A DNA stretch of 64,000 bases from the NCBI GenBank assembly GCA_911728455.2, contig OU452226.1, forward strand, positions 13,657,938 through 13,721,937, read 5' to 3'. Below are positions 44,946-57,026 of the stretch, one piece after another. The notes under the pieces are model-generated. The model was not told where the DNA came from and searched no databases. It saw only the letters and a program-made list of their open reading frames with translations. How positions within the stretch are numbered: position 1 is the stretch's first letter; each line of letters opens with the position of its first letter. Made by a program: the position numbers and the translations under genes. Source of the stretch: Marthasterias glacialis. Its lineage: Eukaryota; Echinodermata; Asteroidea; Forcipulatida; Asteriidae.

Positions 44946-46529
44946 ATACTGCAAGTGTGAGTGGGACTGGGAACAGTGTCAAGCATACACTACAGAATTG
45001 TTTAAAAGCATAAAGGGAACAAGCTAACAACTTTAAATGGACATAGTCTCTGGAATCAACTTTAGTTTCAGTCAGTGGAATTGTAAAGGTTCTTGTGAAA
45101 AGCTTTCTTTTGTTAATTATGACAACTCATTACTTTACCCTTTTCACGTTTCAACATTTCAACGGTACATTCCGTTGTGATAGTATAGATGATTATTTTC
45201 CAGGTCATGATGGCACAATTCAGTTGTATCTACCTGAAAGAAATCTGCAGCCATCAAATGACAATAGCAGTGTCCTAATAAGGGCAAGTAAGCTAATTAA
45301 AGGCTGGCCCCCTAGGGGACCAATGGGTCCCAGTGGAGAGGTATGCCCTTATTCCGAGGTCATCTAGGTCAATTAAGATGGGGAGGGTCAAGCATTCTCA
45401 AAACAAGTTCCAGTTAGTGTGGCAGACTGGAGAGTCTCTTGGTGAAGGGTACAGTCAAGATTGGAACCTCGGGTAAATAACCATTCCAGGGGAGAGAGGT
45501 AAAATAAAATTGTCAAAATAAAGGAATGGCAGCTAAGGACTTTTGCTTGCTGTGGGGAATCTGCGATGCAAAGTTTGGAAAGTTTTTTTTTTTTTTAGGA
45601 TGCCTGGAGGTGAAGTCTATATTGTTGTGCTTTTCGTTGGCTGTTTTTGTGTGGTGTCTTGGTATAGGGAACTGTGTTGTTGGGGATGACTTGTGTTGTT
45701 TTGGCTTGACCAACCCGAACACAGTTAGTGTTTTGATGTCGGCGGCGATTTGGTCACTTATGTGTATGTATTGTAAATGGTGTGGCGTTTCAGTGTGTAG
45801 AGTGGAAACAGCCCCCAAAGTATCAGTGTTGTCTATCTACAAAGCAAACTCACAAATGAATTTACATAGTTGAATTTCAGGGAATAAATGAAACCGATCA
45901 GTCTGTGGAATTGGCTTAAAAAAAACACCATTTTTTTTTCTCTCTAAAGGGACTGCGTATGGTCCTCATTTAACATTTGCCAAATGGTACCAATGTGCAG
46001 GGAACGCTGAATGAAATTGAAGACCTGCTTATTTTTTTGTTTCACTTCCTTCAGAGCCATTATTACATCATGCAAAGGTTTCGGCGCGGTGAGCAACTTC
46101 AGAAAGAGACGCATTTTTACTGCTTGGCTAACAATAGTCCAGGTGTTTCTATTCTCATATATTATATGTGTTGCCGTCAGACCTGGGTGAATTGTTCCTG
46201 TTGCATTGCAGTTACAGGCACGTTTATCAGAAGAGCCATTGGGTCTGGTTGTTTATATTAATATCCCAACAGCTGGACCAGCTTGCTGAAAAGCAATGGC
46301 CCCAAGTTCACTATTTTTACAATATTTAATATAAATAAAGCAATAAGCAAGATGGAAGTTTTGCAGTATACAAATGCCATATGGCGGCTCTCTCCCATGG
46401 TTTTTACGCAGCCATTACTTTTTTTTTTTTAATGGCCCGACAGAAGTGCATTTTTCTCGGGAGTCGAATCTAACACGATGGGATAGGATCGGTCGTACGG
46501 CACGTACACGCCAGGGTGGCGTTGTGCCA

Positions 46530-46569
46530 ACACACACACACACACATACACACACACACACACACACAC
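46530..46569. repeat. (CA)n microsatellite
   Basis: About 20 CA units with one CATA interruption. Confidence 0.97.
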
Positions 46570-46900
46570 GCCATCTTTGTTTCTTCTTGGTGCCAGCATG
46601 GCATCCACCATGCAGGTAACTCCCGCAGGGGGATTCATGAAATTAAAAAGGTGACATTCCAGGGGTAATCAATCCTACCATAGGGGGATTCTCAGAATAG
46701 CCACAATGTGATTCATCGAGGAGTAGGACTTCTTGAGGTTTCTCGGCAAGTAGCCCCAGACCATAAGGTCATTGTCATGAGGATGGCCGATTATTCTGGT
46801 CCTCAGATCATTCCGATGAAAATGCAAGACGCTGACATTTAACTCTAAACTACACCATATTGCCAACAATCGCTCCATTGGCCAATAAACTCAGTGACTT

Positions 46901-47037
46901 GGTAATGGGAGACTTTTGAGGACACTAGGTGGCAGCAGACTTACCAGGTAAATCCATAGGATATGTGCGCATGCCAATTTACCTGGTAAGTCTGTTGCTA
47001 CCTACTGTATCATGCCAAAGTCTCCATTGTACCATTA
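46901..47037. mobile_element. Fold-back MITE, family D copy 2
   Basis: AGGTGGCAGCAGACTTACCA and its inverted partner TGGTAAGTCTGTTGCTACCT flank a short centre, and the symmetry extends out to GTAATGG/CCATTA. Same ends as 11391-11550. Confidence 0.8.
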
Positions 47038-47084
47038 CTTATTACCACAAGGTAAAAGTTCAACAAAAACTTTCATGCTACACA

Positions 47085-47652
47085 AAAGGCCATTGCGAGA
47101 TAGATTTGATTAATGTTTGGTACAATGACCTGCTCAGTCACAAGTTACTGCTTAAATTTGAATTTCTCAGACTAAAATGTCAAATAATTTGGGGTAAGCT
47201 TTTGCATAGTTACGTAAGAGATGGAGATCACTCACACACAATTTTGAACAAATTTGTACGGCACAATAGCACCAGGGTTTGCTCATCTGGAGGTTACTAC
47301 AAAAGCTGGCCCGAACCATGTGACATAGCAACTGTCTGTATAGTCTGAAGAATTCAAATTTAAAGGGGCTGTGTCATTATGATTATAGCAGTAAATGGAA
47401 TAACCCAGTTATTGTGCGTTATTGAACCGTTATTGAACCGTCATGAACCTGTCCCCTTGGCTTGTGATCTTTCTTTGTCATCTTGCGTCAAATTTTGTGT
47501 GTACGTGTGCAGTATCTGGGTGAGAGTTCATCTTTCCAAGCACAGCCACAGGCCTGGTATAATCATGACGACAAAGCCCCTTTAAGCGATAACTTGTGAC
47601 TAAGCATGTCATTGTACCAGACTTTATTCCAATCTAACTGGCAAATGGCTTT
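47085..47652. mobile_element. Family E MITE copy 2 with nested TTAA element
   Basis: Ends AAGGCCATTGCGAGATAGAT and the inverted TCTAACTGGCAAATGGCTTT match family E. A TTAA-flanked element occupies 47360-47585. Confidence 0.8.
47360..47585. mobile_element. TTAA-flanked nested MITE with AGGGGCT ends
   Basis: The 218-bp element 47364-47581 lies between TTAA at 47360-47363 and TTAA at 47582-47585. Ends AGGGGCTGTGTCATTATGAT and ATCATGACGACAAAGCCCCT are inverted repeats. A piece of the same family (CCTGTCCCCTTGGCTTGTGA and onward) recurs at 47868-47928. Confidence 0.85.
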
Positions 47653-50378
47653 ACTTGTAAGCTTCCTTCTAATTTTTGAATCGGTATACTTGAAATTAAA
47701 AGATTGAAATTAAAATTAGATCTAACATTGACCGTACATGTACATACGTATCAGTAATTCTGGGTGGTTGGTATTAGGCCGTACCCTTTTTGAGGATAAA
47801 ACTTGTCAACAGTGAAACAATTTGTTTGGATAACATTACATGCCATTACATACAGAAAGTTTTAACCGAACCATCATGGACCTGTCCCCTTGGCTTGTGA
47901 TCTTTCTTTGTCATCTTGCGTCAATTTTTTTTGTCCATTTTATAGCTGACCCTATTACAACCAACCTTTAAACCTGATTAAGAAATATCTCTCCTCCTGA
48001 GCCCATCTTCTAATCAAATCAGAAGATCCCCCCCAAGAGTCCTCACCTCACAACTTTGAAATGTCATTTTAAACTTTCCCAACAAAATCATACATTTCTT
48101 TTGGTTAGATGATGTTAATTAACCCGGAGTGATTTAATTGTTTTGACGGGGGCAGCTGGTTCCTGAAGGTGAGCCCTGTTTCCCCGGATCCCCCTAACCA
48201 TGGGTCCAAGACCCTGGTGTTAACTTAATTACACCCTTCTCCCCTTTGCTGGAATAGCTCCTCTAAGTCAATACTAAAACACCCGATTCTATTTTCTTGT
48301 GGCTCTTCAAATCTTGAATCTCTTAACTCGTATAGAAAGCCATCTGAAGATGCTGATTGCTGTACCATCCCTCATGAATTGACTCCACATATTTCCAAAC
48401 TGTACGTCAATTAATCCCAAGGTTTTTTTTAAGCGTGGTTTCATTCATCTGGCATTTTTGTGTGTCTGATGTATTGAACCATTGACATCGTACGAAAGAC
48501 TTGGAGTTTCAAGCAGCGGGAGGGAGGAAACATTTAGCAATGTAGCTATGAACACATTGACAGGAGAAAAGAAGTTGAATATTACTGAACCAATTCTTTT
48601 TATAAGTCGTGGGTGCTGTGTTAGTGGGGTAGGTTTTTGCGAACATGTGTGACTGTTCACGAAGAGGACTTTCCTACAAAGGGAACCGGGTGGTGTGGCA
48701 GACCAAGGATGTCCTCGGTTTGATTTTGTGTAGGTTTTGTTCACCAAACCAATGAGTGTGTCGCTAAAAAAAAAACGAGTTCACAAAATGGGAGAACAAA
48801 AAGAAGTCCTCAATTTACTGAGTCAACAAACATGGGTGTATTGGGTGGGGGTAGGAGTTCTAGTCATATAGGTTATGTTGGGGGTATTCGTTAAAAGAAT
48901 CAACACAACACTTTTCCTTTCTCCACATTTGCTGGTGGACTTTTTCGACAGTGAGATTCAGCTCAACTGAAGGTCATCGATCTCACCGCGGGTCTTTTCA
49001 GGAAGGGTTTTGACTTGGGTTTTCCAAATTTGTATTTTGACTTAGCGGTGTGCTAAGCTGGCCTGGTTTATATCAATACCCAAGTAATAGTTTAAACAAT
49101 TTGTTGAGGTACCGGTGTGGTTTGGATTGTCTCCTTGTTGTCTGTTGGAAATTCCACCGTTCAGGGTTTGCTGTGAAAGAGAAAGGGACTTAAAATCCTG
49201 GTGCTTCTAGATTTGAGACATTGCTACGGCAACAGTGATCTGAGTATTTGACTGTCTATAGGTCTGTTTGTTGAGAGTTGATTACCTTTTATGAAGCTTG
49301 CCTCAATGAAGTCTGAATATTTGGTGGCATGATTGATGATAAAATCATGTACCTACTTGAGAATATCGCTTGGTAGATGTCACTGATTAATAACTACCCA
49401 CATCACACCTCCGGTACGAGCAGTCAGTTGAAACACACATGCATCAATTTGGCTAGTGAACCAAGTCCAACCGTAGCTCAGCTCGAAACCTTTTTCTTCG
49501 AATCCAAAGCTCAGGAAAATCAATGTCCCTCAGAAATTCCTTACTTAGTGTTGTCCTTGTTAAGATAGTGGTGTCTGAATGGACTGGGGGGTAAGAGTGC
49601 AGCTTTTGAGTGGTTGACAAAAGATCCCCACTGGGCCTTAGTCTAAACATAGACCAGTGTGGGTCATAAAATCATTCAAATCTTAAGATGGACAGTCTGG
49701 AAGGTGACACGGTTTAGAATACTTGTAGCACAATGTTCATGGTTAAAAAAAAAAAAAAAAAAAAGTAGAAGTGAAAGACCTTGATTGATTATTAATTGTT
49801 AACTGTATTTTTTGTTAATGTTGTCTTGCCTCTTTGAAACATGCCCCAGTTTGTAACAAAGCGATTTTGTTTGTTGATGTTCGTTTTTGACACAATTTTC
49901 TCCCCTTTGAACAATTTGCCCTAGTTTTTTTTTTTTTCTCCCTCACTTCATGTTCAGTTATTTGTGCAATTGATATTGTTGACCATGCCACCAGGCTGCG
50001 TAGCCTCTTTACAAAACTCGGGCAAATTACCGATGAAATTCAAATTGCTTGGGACTGTTGGACAAAACATTTGCCGGACAGAGAGCGGGCAATTTGCCTG
50101 CAAATTTAATTTGGCGGCAGAGTAAGTGTGTTGAGGGGGGGCCCTTCTGCTGGCCCACGGGATGTGCCTTTCTCGTAGGATTACCTAATAACACGGTCAA
50201 TGGATTCCTTGTTGGATATGATGCTGGGGCTCATTCAGTTGGCATAATCCAACCAGCAAACACAAACACACCGCCCTGTTTGCGCAAGACCGTGAGTAGA
50301 CACATGTCAGCCGACAAACATGTGGTGTTGCCATGCAGGGAGAACGATCAGCAGCAATTACATATACAACGTCACTAG

Positions 50379-50381
<3 letters not shown>

Positions 50382-50410
<29 letters not shown>
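50382..50410. repeat. (GT)n microsatellite
   Basis: About 14 uninterrupted TG units. Confidence 0.97.
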
Positions 50411-50413
<3 letters not shown>

Positions 50414-51568
50414 CTACATTCTTTAATGTCACCCCACCTTTCTTTGTGTTCTATTGGAAGAATGGAGCAATAAAAGATTAAATATAATTTACTGGAAGCC
50501 TACATGACTGATAGATTTCATATTCCAACACAATTTCTTACGTAGAAAAACCCCCCATAAATATTAAAAAAAGATAGGAGACAACTAGTATTATTTGTAT
50601 CTTAAAAAAGCGGTTGCTTTTATCTCCATTGCAAAACACTATCCAGCGGTAGGCCTGGTATTTCAATTATCATATGTACTGGGCAAGGCTAATTACAATG
50701 TAGGCCTTGTAAAGTGTACTAACATATCTTGAGGACTGGGAACGTTCCTTAAAATATTTGAATGTTTTGTGGAAAGTTTTACTTTAATGTACACAGGTCT
50801 GTGGTTTTTTAATTTTTTTTTTATCTGACTGCACACTCCCACAAAGTGACATTTTAACCAACGGCCCTTTGCTTCTGCAGTCCCCTCGCCAAAATCCATA
50901 AAAGACCTTCAACAAACGGCCCAGTGAACAATACACTACACTGCACCTTAGTGTACACCCGACTTGAACACACAGTTTGAACATGGCCAATGGATCGAAA
51001 GATTGAGGGGGAAAGAATTGGGGTCGTATAATAACCCTGTGGCATTCTTTCTCGCTTACCAGTAGTCAGCCCTCTTAAGCAAATTGAGTTGTAAGCTGAA
51101 CAGCTAAAGAAAAGTCAACAGAATTGTCAGTGAAGAGTTTTTTTTGTTTTTTTTCCCCTTGTCATTGAGCGGGGTTAGGTTTACTCTTTGCCGTTTTTCA
51201 CACCAAGTTGTGATGAAGGGTCAGCTGTCCAAAACGGCAGGCATTATGGTTAATGATGGAATAGCAAATATGTGCGGAGTAAACCGGGGTGCATATCAAG
51301 TTAGTGCTTTCAGTCGAGATCCTGTTTGAGTAAAAATTCATTGTGTGATGCATTTTAGATTCGATAAACCAGCTTTAAGAAAAATATGCTTTACAGAAAA
51401 GAAGATCGTAAATCATCATGATTTATATTGAATTTTCAGTTAAATTCAACCCTCACTTTTTTTTCCTTTTTTTTTCTTTTCTTTTTTTTTTTTTGGGGGG
51501 GGGGGTTACCTTTGAATTGATAGTTTAAAAAAAGAAAGAAAAAAAAGAAACTAAAAGCAATAGAAATT

Positions 51569-51711
51569 AGGTTTGCAACTTTTCAGCGGATCGGCTGATT
51601 TCCTCTTTTTTTTCTTCACTTTTAGTGCCATAAAAAACTGAAAAACACTGTACAAACTTCTGTGTGTCTGGCTATTTCCTTGTTTTTCGAAATTGCAAAG
51701 TCGCATGCCTG
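51569..51711. mobile_element. Small MITE with GCAACTTTT ends, family F copy 1
   Basis: It matches 62429-62572 throughout (GCAACTTTTC, GGATCGGCTGATTTCCTC, AAAACACTGTACAAA, GCATGCCTG). The left terminus is decayed. Confidence 0.7.
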
Positions 51712-52946
51712 AGAAATGTAAGGATTTGCAGTGACACCATGTGGTTTAAATCTCTTTTGAGTATATGTGGTTCTGAAAGGAATCGGTTGACTCACTGTTT
51801 CAGACAGTATACTCTGTCCGTTGTCGGGAGATGGTGAATAGAAATGTGCACAAATCTTTGATGTAAACCACCATGCTCATGTTTTTGCCATGCTTACTGT
51901 ATATGAAAAAAAAAATGATAGAAACCAAACAATGTAACTTGAACTTGCTGCGTTGTTGTCCTCTTGGTTGATGAGTGTTGGTGTAGATGGTCATACGGGT
52001 AAAGCTATTTTGCTTGTTAACGTATGCAGCTACATGTAGCATCTTGGTTCATGAAAGGGCAATTTAGTTCATGGTTACAGCTTGACTCGCTTCACCCAAA
52101 AACCAAGACCTGAAACTAACATCCCTTAAGTTCACTTGACCGAGCGTGTTATTTAGTTATACAAAAAGAAACTAAAACAACTTGTTTAGTTGTTGATCGT
52201 GTAGAAACGACACTCTGGGCACTTTCTAAACCCATCCTCCATACTTATTAAAGACTCAGTAATTCCACTCAATGCTGTGGCACGGCACTCATGTCATTGT
52301 TCCTTGTCCGCGAGGGGGGATGACTTGAAACAATTTTTCCCAGTTTAGAAATATTGTTTATTCTTGGTCATTCATCAGTGAGCCGCATATATTCGAACGA
52401 TGCAAGATAGTTGGGTTAGTTTGGAGCAGGCGCCACGTGGCCTTGCGTGACGTAGCATAAATACATGGGAGATTTCACAACAATGGGCACTTGTTGTAAA
52501 ACACATGTTGCAAGAAACGTGTCAACATATGCCACTCTTTATAATCGGCTTTCTAACCTCGGAATAAAATCTGAAAGTATAATGATTTATAAATTAAAAT
52601 CGAGGGGGGGGGGATGGAGTGCTGGCTTACTAAGTATAACTGGTGTTAATTAAATTTTGATTAAACTATCAACGAAACTTCCAATCCTCTTTACTTACCA
52701 GTTTAATGGTGGGAGTTTGGTAACTGAGGGGTGTAATCTTTCTCAACTAGTCGGACATGAAGAGTTACATAAGGACGTCTAGAAACCAGTCTTTATAAAC
52801 TGTGTAAAGAAAACTTTCTTAGCTTACTTTCTCTAGCATTACCTTGGACATTCATTCTGATGTGTGGTCGATTAAAGCTTAACGCGTAAATTTTATGCAT
52901 TATTTACTTATTTATTTTTTTATTAGAAAGGCTTTATTGGACTTTG

Positions 52947-53190
52947 TAAACTTATGGGTATTGCACCATGGTGCAACCATGTATATAAACCTCTTTAGGG
53001 AGGACTGTTGGCTCTGAAAAGAGATGTTGTGGTCTCCACGTTTCAAACAGTATACTCTGCTCATCTTCACGAGAATGAAAGCAGAGTATACTCTTTTTGT
53101 TTTTGAAACGTCGAACCACAACGGCTCTTTTCAGAGCCAACACTCCTCCCGAAAAAAAAAATGTACACACGGTTGTACCCGCAAGTTTAC
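52947..53190. mobile_element. Fold-back MITE carrying histone-type stem-loops
   Basis: Arms of about 110 bp are inverted copies. Outer ends are TAAACTTATGGG and ACCCGCAAGTTTA. Inside come a GGCTCTGAAAAGAG/CTCTTTTCAGAGCC hairpin block, a GAAACGT block and AGTATACTCTGCT at the centre. The right arm holds a perfect 16-nt histone-mRNA-like stem-loop at 53123-53138; in the left arm it is broken by two bases. No protein is encoded. Confidence 0.8.
53123..53138 (+). promoter_or_regulatory. Perfect match to the histone mRNA 3' stem-loop
   Basis: GGCTCTTTTCAGAGCC forms a 6-bp stem with a TTTC loop, preceded by AAC and followed by AACA. This agrees with the metazoan histone 3'-end consensus bound by SLBP. 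There is no histone gene nearby, so it belongs to the fold-back element; function here is unknown. Confidence 0.7.
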
Positions 53191-55229
53191 CAGTAATAGT
53201 AACTGCCTATTATTATCCACTCCATGCAAAGCTTCAAACGTCACTTAAGATGAACCAATGAAGAATACATAAGACCCTGACACCATTGCAAGAAAACAAA
53301 AACCCAGTTCTTTTCCACCACACACATAAAAAAACCAAAGACAAATTCTGTACATGGGCCTATCAGCCCGCTATCTGATAAAGTGTGTTTGTAGATAATG
53401 TAATCTCTACTTATCACAGTTGTTGTCTCATGTACAAATGAAGGTTGGTTCTAGTCCTTACTCTATGGTTCTACCATAGAGAGCCATAATCCACACACTA
53501 ACAACAAAACAGCACTAAGTGACAAAGGCAGGTAAACCATGTTCATAAAAATAAATGGGTGCCAGCATTGATACCAAAGTCTTGGTGGTCCCGACAGTTG
53601 TATAGCATTTTTGTTGTTATATTACCCGATGACTAATGCCTTTTTGGTTATTTTCTAAGGGGTTTGCTTAGGCAATCTACATTGGATAATGAAGTTGATA
53701 ATCTTTGTGTGGGACCAAAGTACATGTTATACAGCCAACTTTTATTGATCACTGTAAAAAAAAACATTTTGTTTTTATTGTGAAAAGTCCCACGTTGAAA
53801 TCCCTGGAAAACAATCTAAAGGAAATGTTTCCTGTTTCGGGAGGATTATTAAACAAACTTGGTCAATATTTGACAGAGGAGAGGTTGCTGCATTTAGTTG
53901 AACTTAGTTACTTTATCACTACTGTAGCGTTGAATTTTGATTTATGCCTGAAATTGTCTGAAAATTATTTGTATAATAATGTGTGTGTGATTGTTTAAGT
54001 TTTAAATGTCTGATTTTGAATGTAATTGGTGATGCGGATCGAGTTGTTCGACGAAACATTTCAGGCGCAAACCAGCACATTGTGTTGAGTGTTTCTAAAA
54101 TGATCTGAGAGATGGTATTTTTTTATACTGTTTGACTGCCTGGCATTAGGGTTTGTACCAACAGTATACACGCTGGTGTTGTTAGAGGAAGAAAAGCAAT
54201 GTATAACTCCCTACCATAACACCCAGGTATTTTGACACTGACTGTGCCAGTGTTGTTGGAGTCAACAGTCAGTTTGTTCACTAGTCATGTTAGTCCACAT
54301 TGGATTCAGAGCATGCGCCACTTGACCACTTGCCTTACTCACACAATTTGCCCTCATAGCCGAACCATTTCCCATGGCTCAGTCAGCTCGGACAATGGCT
54401 CAAGCAGGAGAAGGAAAAAAAAACAAAAAAAAAACCCCAACAACAACAATATACTAGAACCAGGAAGTTCCATCAACCTGAATGGACTAGGAATCACCAG
54501 GCTTTGAACACCTGCATTGTGTGTTTCTGTTCTGCTAAGCCTGCCACCATTGTTTGCTATTGAATTGGAGTGTAGCAGGGATGATAATGTTCTCCATTTA
54601 GAGACAATAATACAATTATTACAAACAACTGTTACAGGAAAACAAGAAATGCCGATCAAATACTTATTTAGTCTCAGGTTAAATTTGTTAGTGTTTTTTT
54701 TTTTCAGTTTCAGTCATTCTTGATTTGCCTCGATACAGAGATGAAAGAAAAAGAGCTTAATTAGGTTCTAATAACGTGGCCAGATTACTGTTCTTGTTTC
54801 TGAGAAGGAAGTAAAAATAGTCTGAAGGGGACATACCAGAGGCTTTCACAAAAGACTATTTGACTTCCTTGTGTACATCCATGAATGTGCAGTATTTTAC
54901 TCTAACGCTGGATGCTTTATTTTTTTTTGTTTAGTGATCATGGGAAACTACAGTCTTCCCTCACAGGAATGCCCCACAACATGCTGAAACAAAAAGGGGA
55001 AAAAAAACAACCATGACAATTCGGCGTATTACTTCCAATGCAATGTGAGACCTAATTTCACGGCTTATTTTGTGGAATTTACTCAGGGGTTTTCCAAGGT
55101 TCTTTCAAGTTGAATCAGGAAACAGGGAGAATTGTGTTATTAGTTTATCTCTAACCAAGTAGAAATACCTGTTGCCCAATTATTGGTTTTTTAGTCGCTG
55201 ACTGACAATTGTGCCTTAGGTTTCGGCTT

Positions 55230-55297
55230 TTGAAGGTTGCGAGGATTTCTCTCGAAGTCGTCTTTTCTTCGAGAGAGTGAAAGGGACAAACCTTCAA
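55230..55297 (+). other. Isolated 68-nt hairpin
   Basis: TTGAAGGTT pairs with AACCTTCAA across an internal bulge, and CTCTCGAAG pairs with CTTCGAGAG nearer a short T-rich loop. The size is like a microRNA precursor, but pairing is interrupted and no known seed is recognised. Confidence 0.35.
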
Positions 55298-56049
55298 CTG
55301 TGTATTTTGTATTCAGAAGGAGAATTGACTGAAGTTGGGTCCAGTCGTCCCACCAAATCAAACCAGAGTCGTTGAGTTATGGTGTTATCGCAGAGTACCA
55401 TAGCCTGCCTGGGGTACTATTTTTTTTTTCATTAAAAGGTTGCAATGCCACCTGATCTATCAACGAAACAGGAATAATTTCCTCTTGTTATCACTGGTTT
55501 AAAATTAAGGCAAATCTCACAAAAGGAAAGGCAATTAGTTTTGTATGTGATTTAGAAAAGCAGCAAAAAGGCAACACTTGTATAAACACTCAGGAAGGAA
55601 CAGATGGTTTGCCCTCAATAGAAACTTTAGGAAATATTGACCGAGAAATTGCAGGAACATTGAGCTGAGTTGCTGCCACTTCAGAATTCCCAACACAGCC
55701 TGATGAAATACTCCAAAACTCAATTAGGGAAACCATAGTGTGAACAAAACCCAAAATATTTTCATTGATTAGGAGCGGAGTAGAAATTAATTTCAAACCT
55801 GTTACCCCGGTTGGAGGAAATGTCTTCTAAATATGTTGAAAGCACTTTCATTCAAAGAACTGGTTATCACCAAAGTGGTATCTCTTTTAATATTTAAAAG
55901 AAAAAAAAGGGCTGGAAATGGCCACTTAAGGAAATGTTGATAAGCACCTTTTTGAGGTGAAATGTTACAGACTTTTATCGTTCAAACTATTGAGTTTTAT
56001 TAATATTGTAGAAGGCTTATCACATGGATTGAGTATCAGCAGTGTGCCA

Positions 56050-56255
56050 GGGCCCAGTTTCATAGCTCTGCTTAAGCAGAAAATATTGCTGAACAATTGG
56101 TTGCTAAGCAAAAATGATCAGGATACCAGTCACAGGAAGTACGTGTGATATGGTATTTTTGGCCGGTAACCTTGTACTGGTAAGGATAATTTTGTTGTGC
56201 TTGAGCTACTTTATCTTTTTTTTGTGCTTACCAGTAGCTCTATGGTATTGGACCC
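56050..56255. mobile_element. Family C MITE copy
   Basis: Left end GGGCCCAGTTTCATAGCTCT; right end inverted (GTAGCTCTATGGTATTGGAC then CC). The interior carries the GGATACCAGTCACAGGAAGT block in reverse orientation to 11014-11191. Confidence 0.75.
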
Positions 56256-56696
56256 AGTACAACAAGGGTTTGTTCGAGGAAGATGATGAATAGGTATAAA
56301 ATTGAGACTACACACAGGTGTAGACTTACCATTTTTCCCGTCATCAAACTCGTATGAGTGACGTCTGAACTGTGGCACGAACAAAGAAAACTCACCTTGT
56401 TAAGTTTCATTTTAGGTGTTTGTAGTCTAGACTGAAATACGTATTAAATGCTTTTTACTTTGAGTTACATATTACTTTCAGTTTATGGCTGACACGTCAG
56501 CGAATGTGCAGTTTTGTGGTTGACTTGGGAAGTGAAATGTTAATTTTGCGCATAATTTTCCCATCGACGAAATAGCACAAAGTAATTTGTTTAGGTAGGA
56601 TTACCACTTTGCGTTCTTAGCGTACAATGATTGAAATTTTAACGAGTTACAAATTCAAATTTGAGCAATTATCATGATGAAAATAGAAGTCCACAG

Positions 56697-57026
56697 TTCT
56701 CCCCAGGCACAAGGAAGCATTTTGGGGCGATACGCGGGAATTTTGGGCAGATACGTGAGATTTATGGCCGATACGCAAAATATATCTAAATTTATTTATT
56801 AATTATTATTTATTTTTTTTAGATTTAGGACAAATTCACAAAAAATCGTAAACCATTTTGAAATGCTCCAGATTGCACAGTAGATCTTTTCGAACCAAAC
56901 ATATGCATCAAATAAAATACACCCCGCAGACCTGGTTTCAATTCAGCGTGCTTCGGCCACACTTGTAAAATTTAGGTCCAGAATGGTCCCGTCCCCCCCC
57001 CCAGTTTTGAAAAATCCTGGGGAGAA
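56697..57026. mobile_element. Possible MITE with TTCTCCCCAGG ends
   Basis: TTCTCCCCAGG at 56697-56707 and CCTGGGGAGAA at 57016-57026 are perfect 11-bp inverted repeats 330 bp apart. GATACG recurs three times just inside the left end. No other copy in the window supports it. Confidence 0.4.

Noticed and set aside
45526..45873. Overlapping open frames of over 100 codons on both strands
   Set aside because: Composition-driven (G/T-rich on one strand, A/C-rich on the other), with no motif and no splice signals.
46374..46619. Open frame across the (CA)n repeat
   Set aside because: It is created by the microsatellite, which is open in most frames.
50049..50378. 109-codon open frame in a GC-richer patch
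   Set aside because: No recognisable motifs, no good splice borders, and it stops at a GT repeat. Likely chance, perhaps conserved non-coding DNA.
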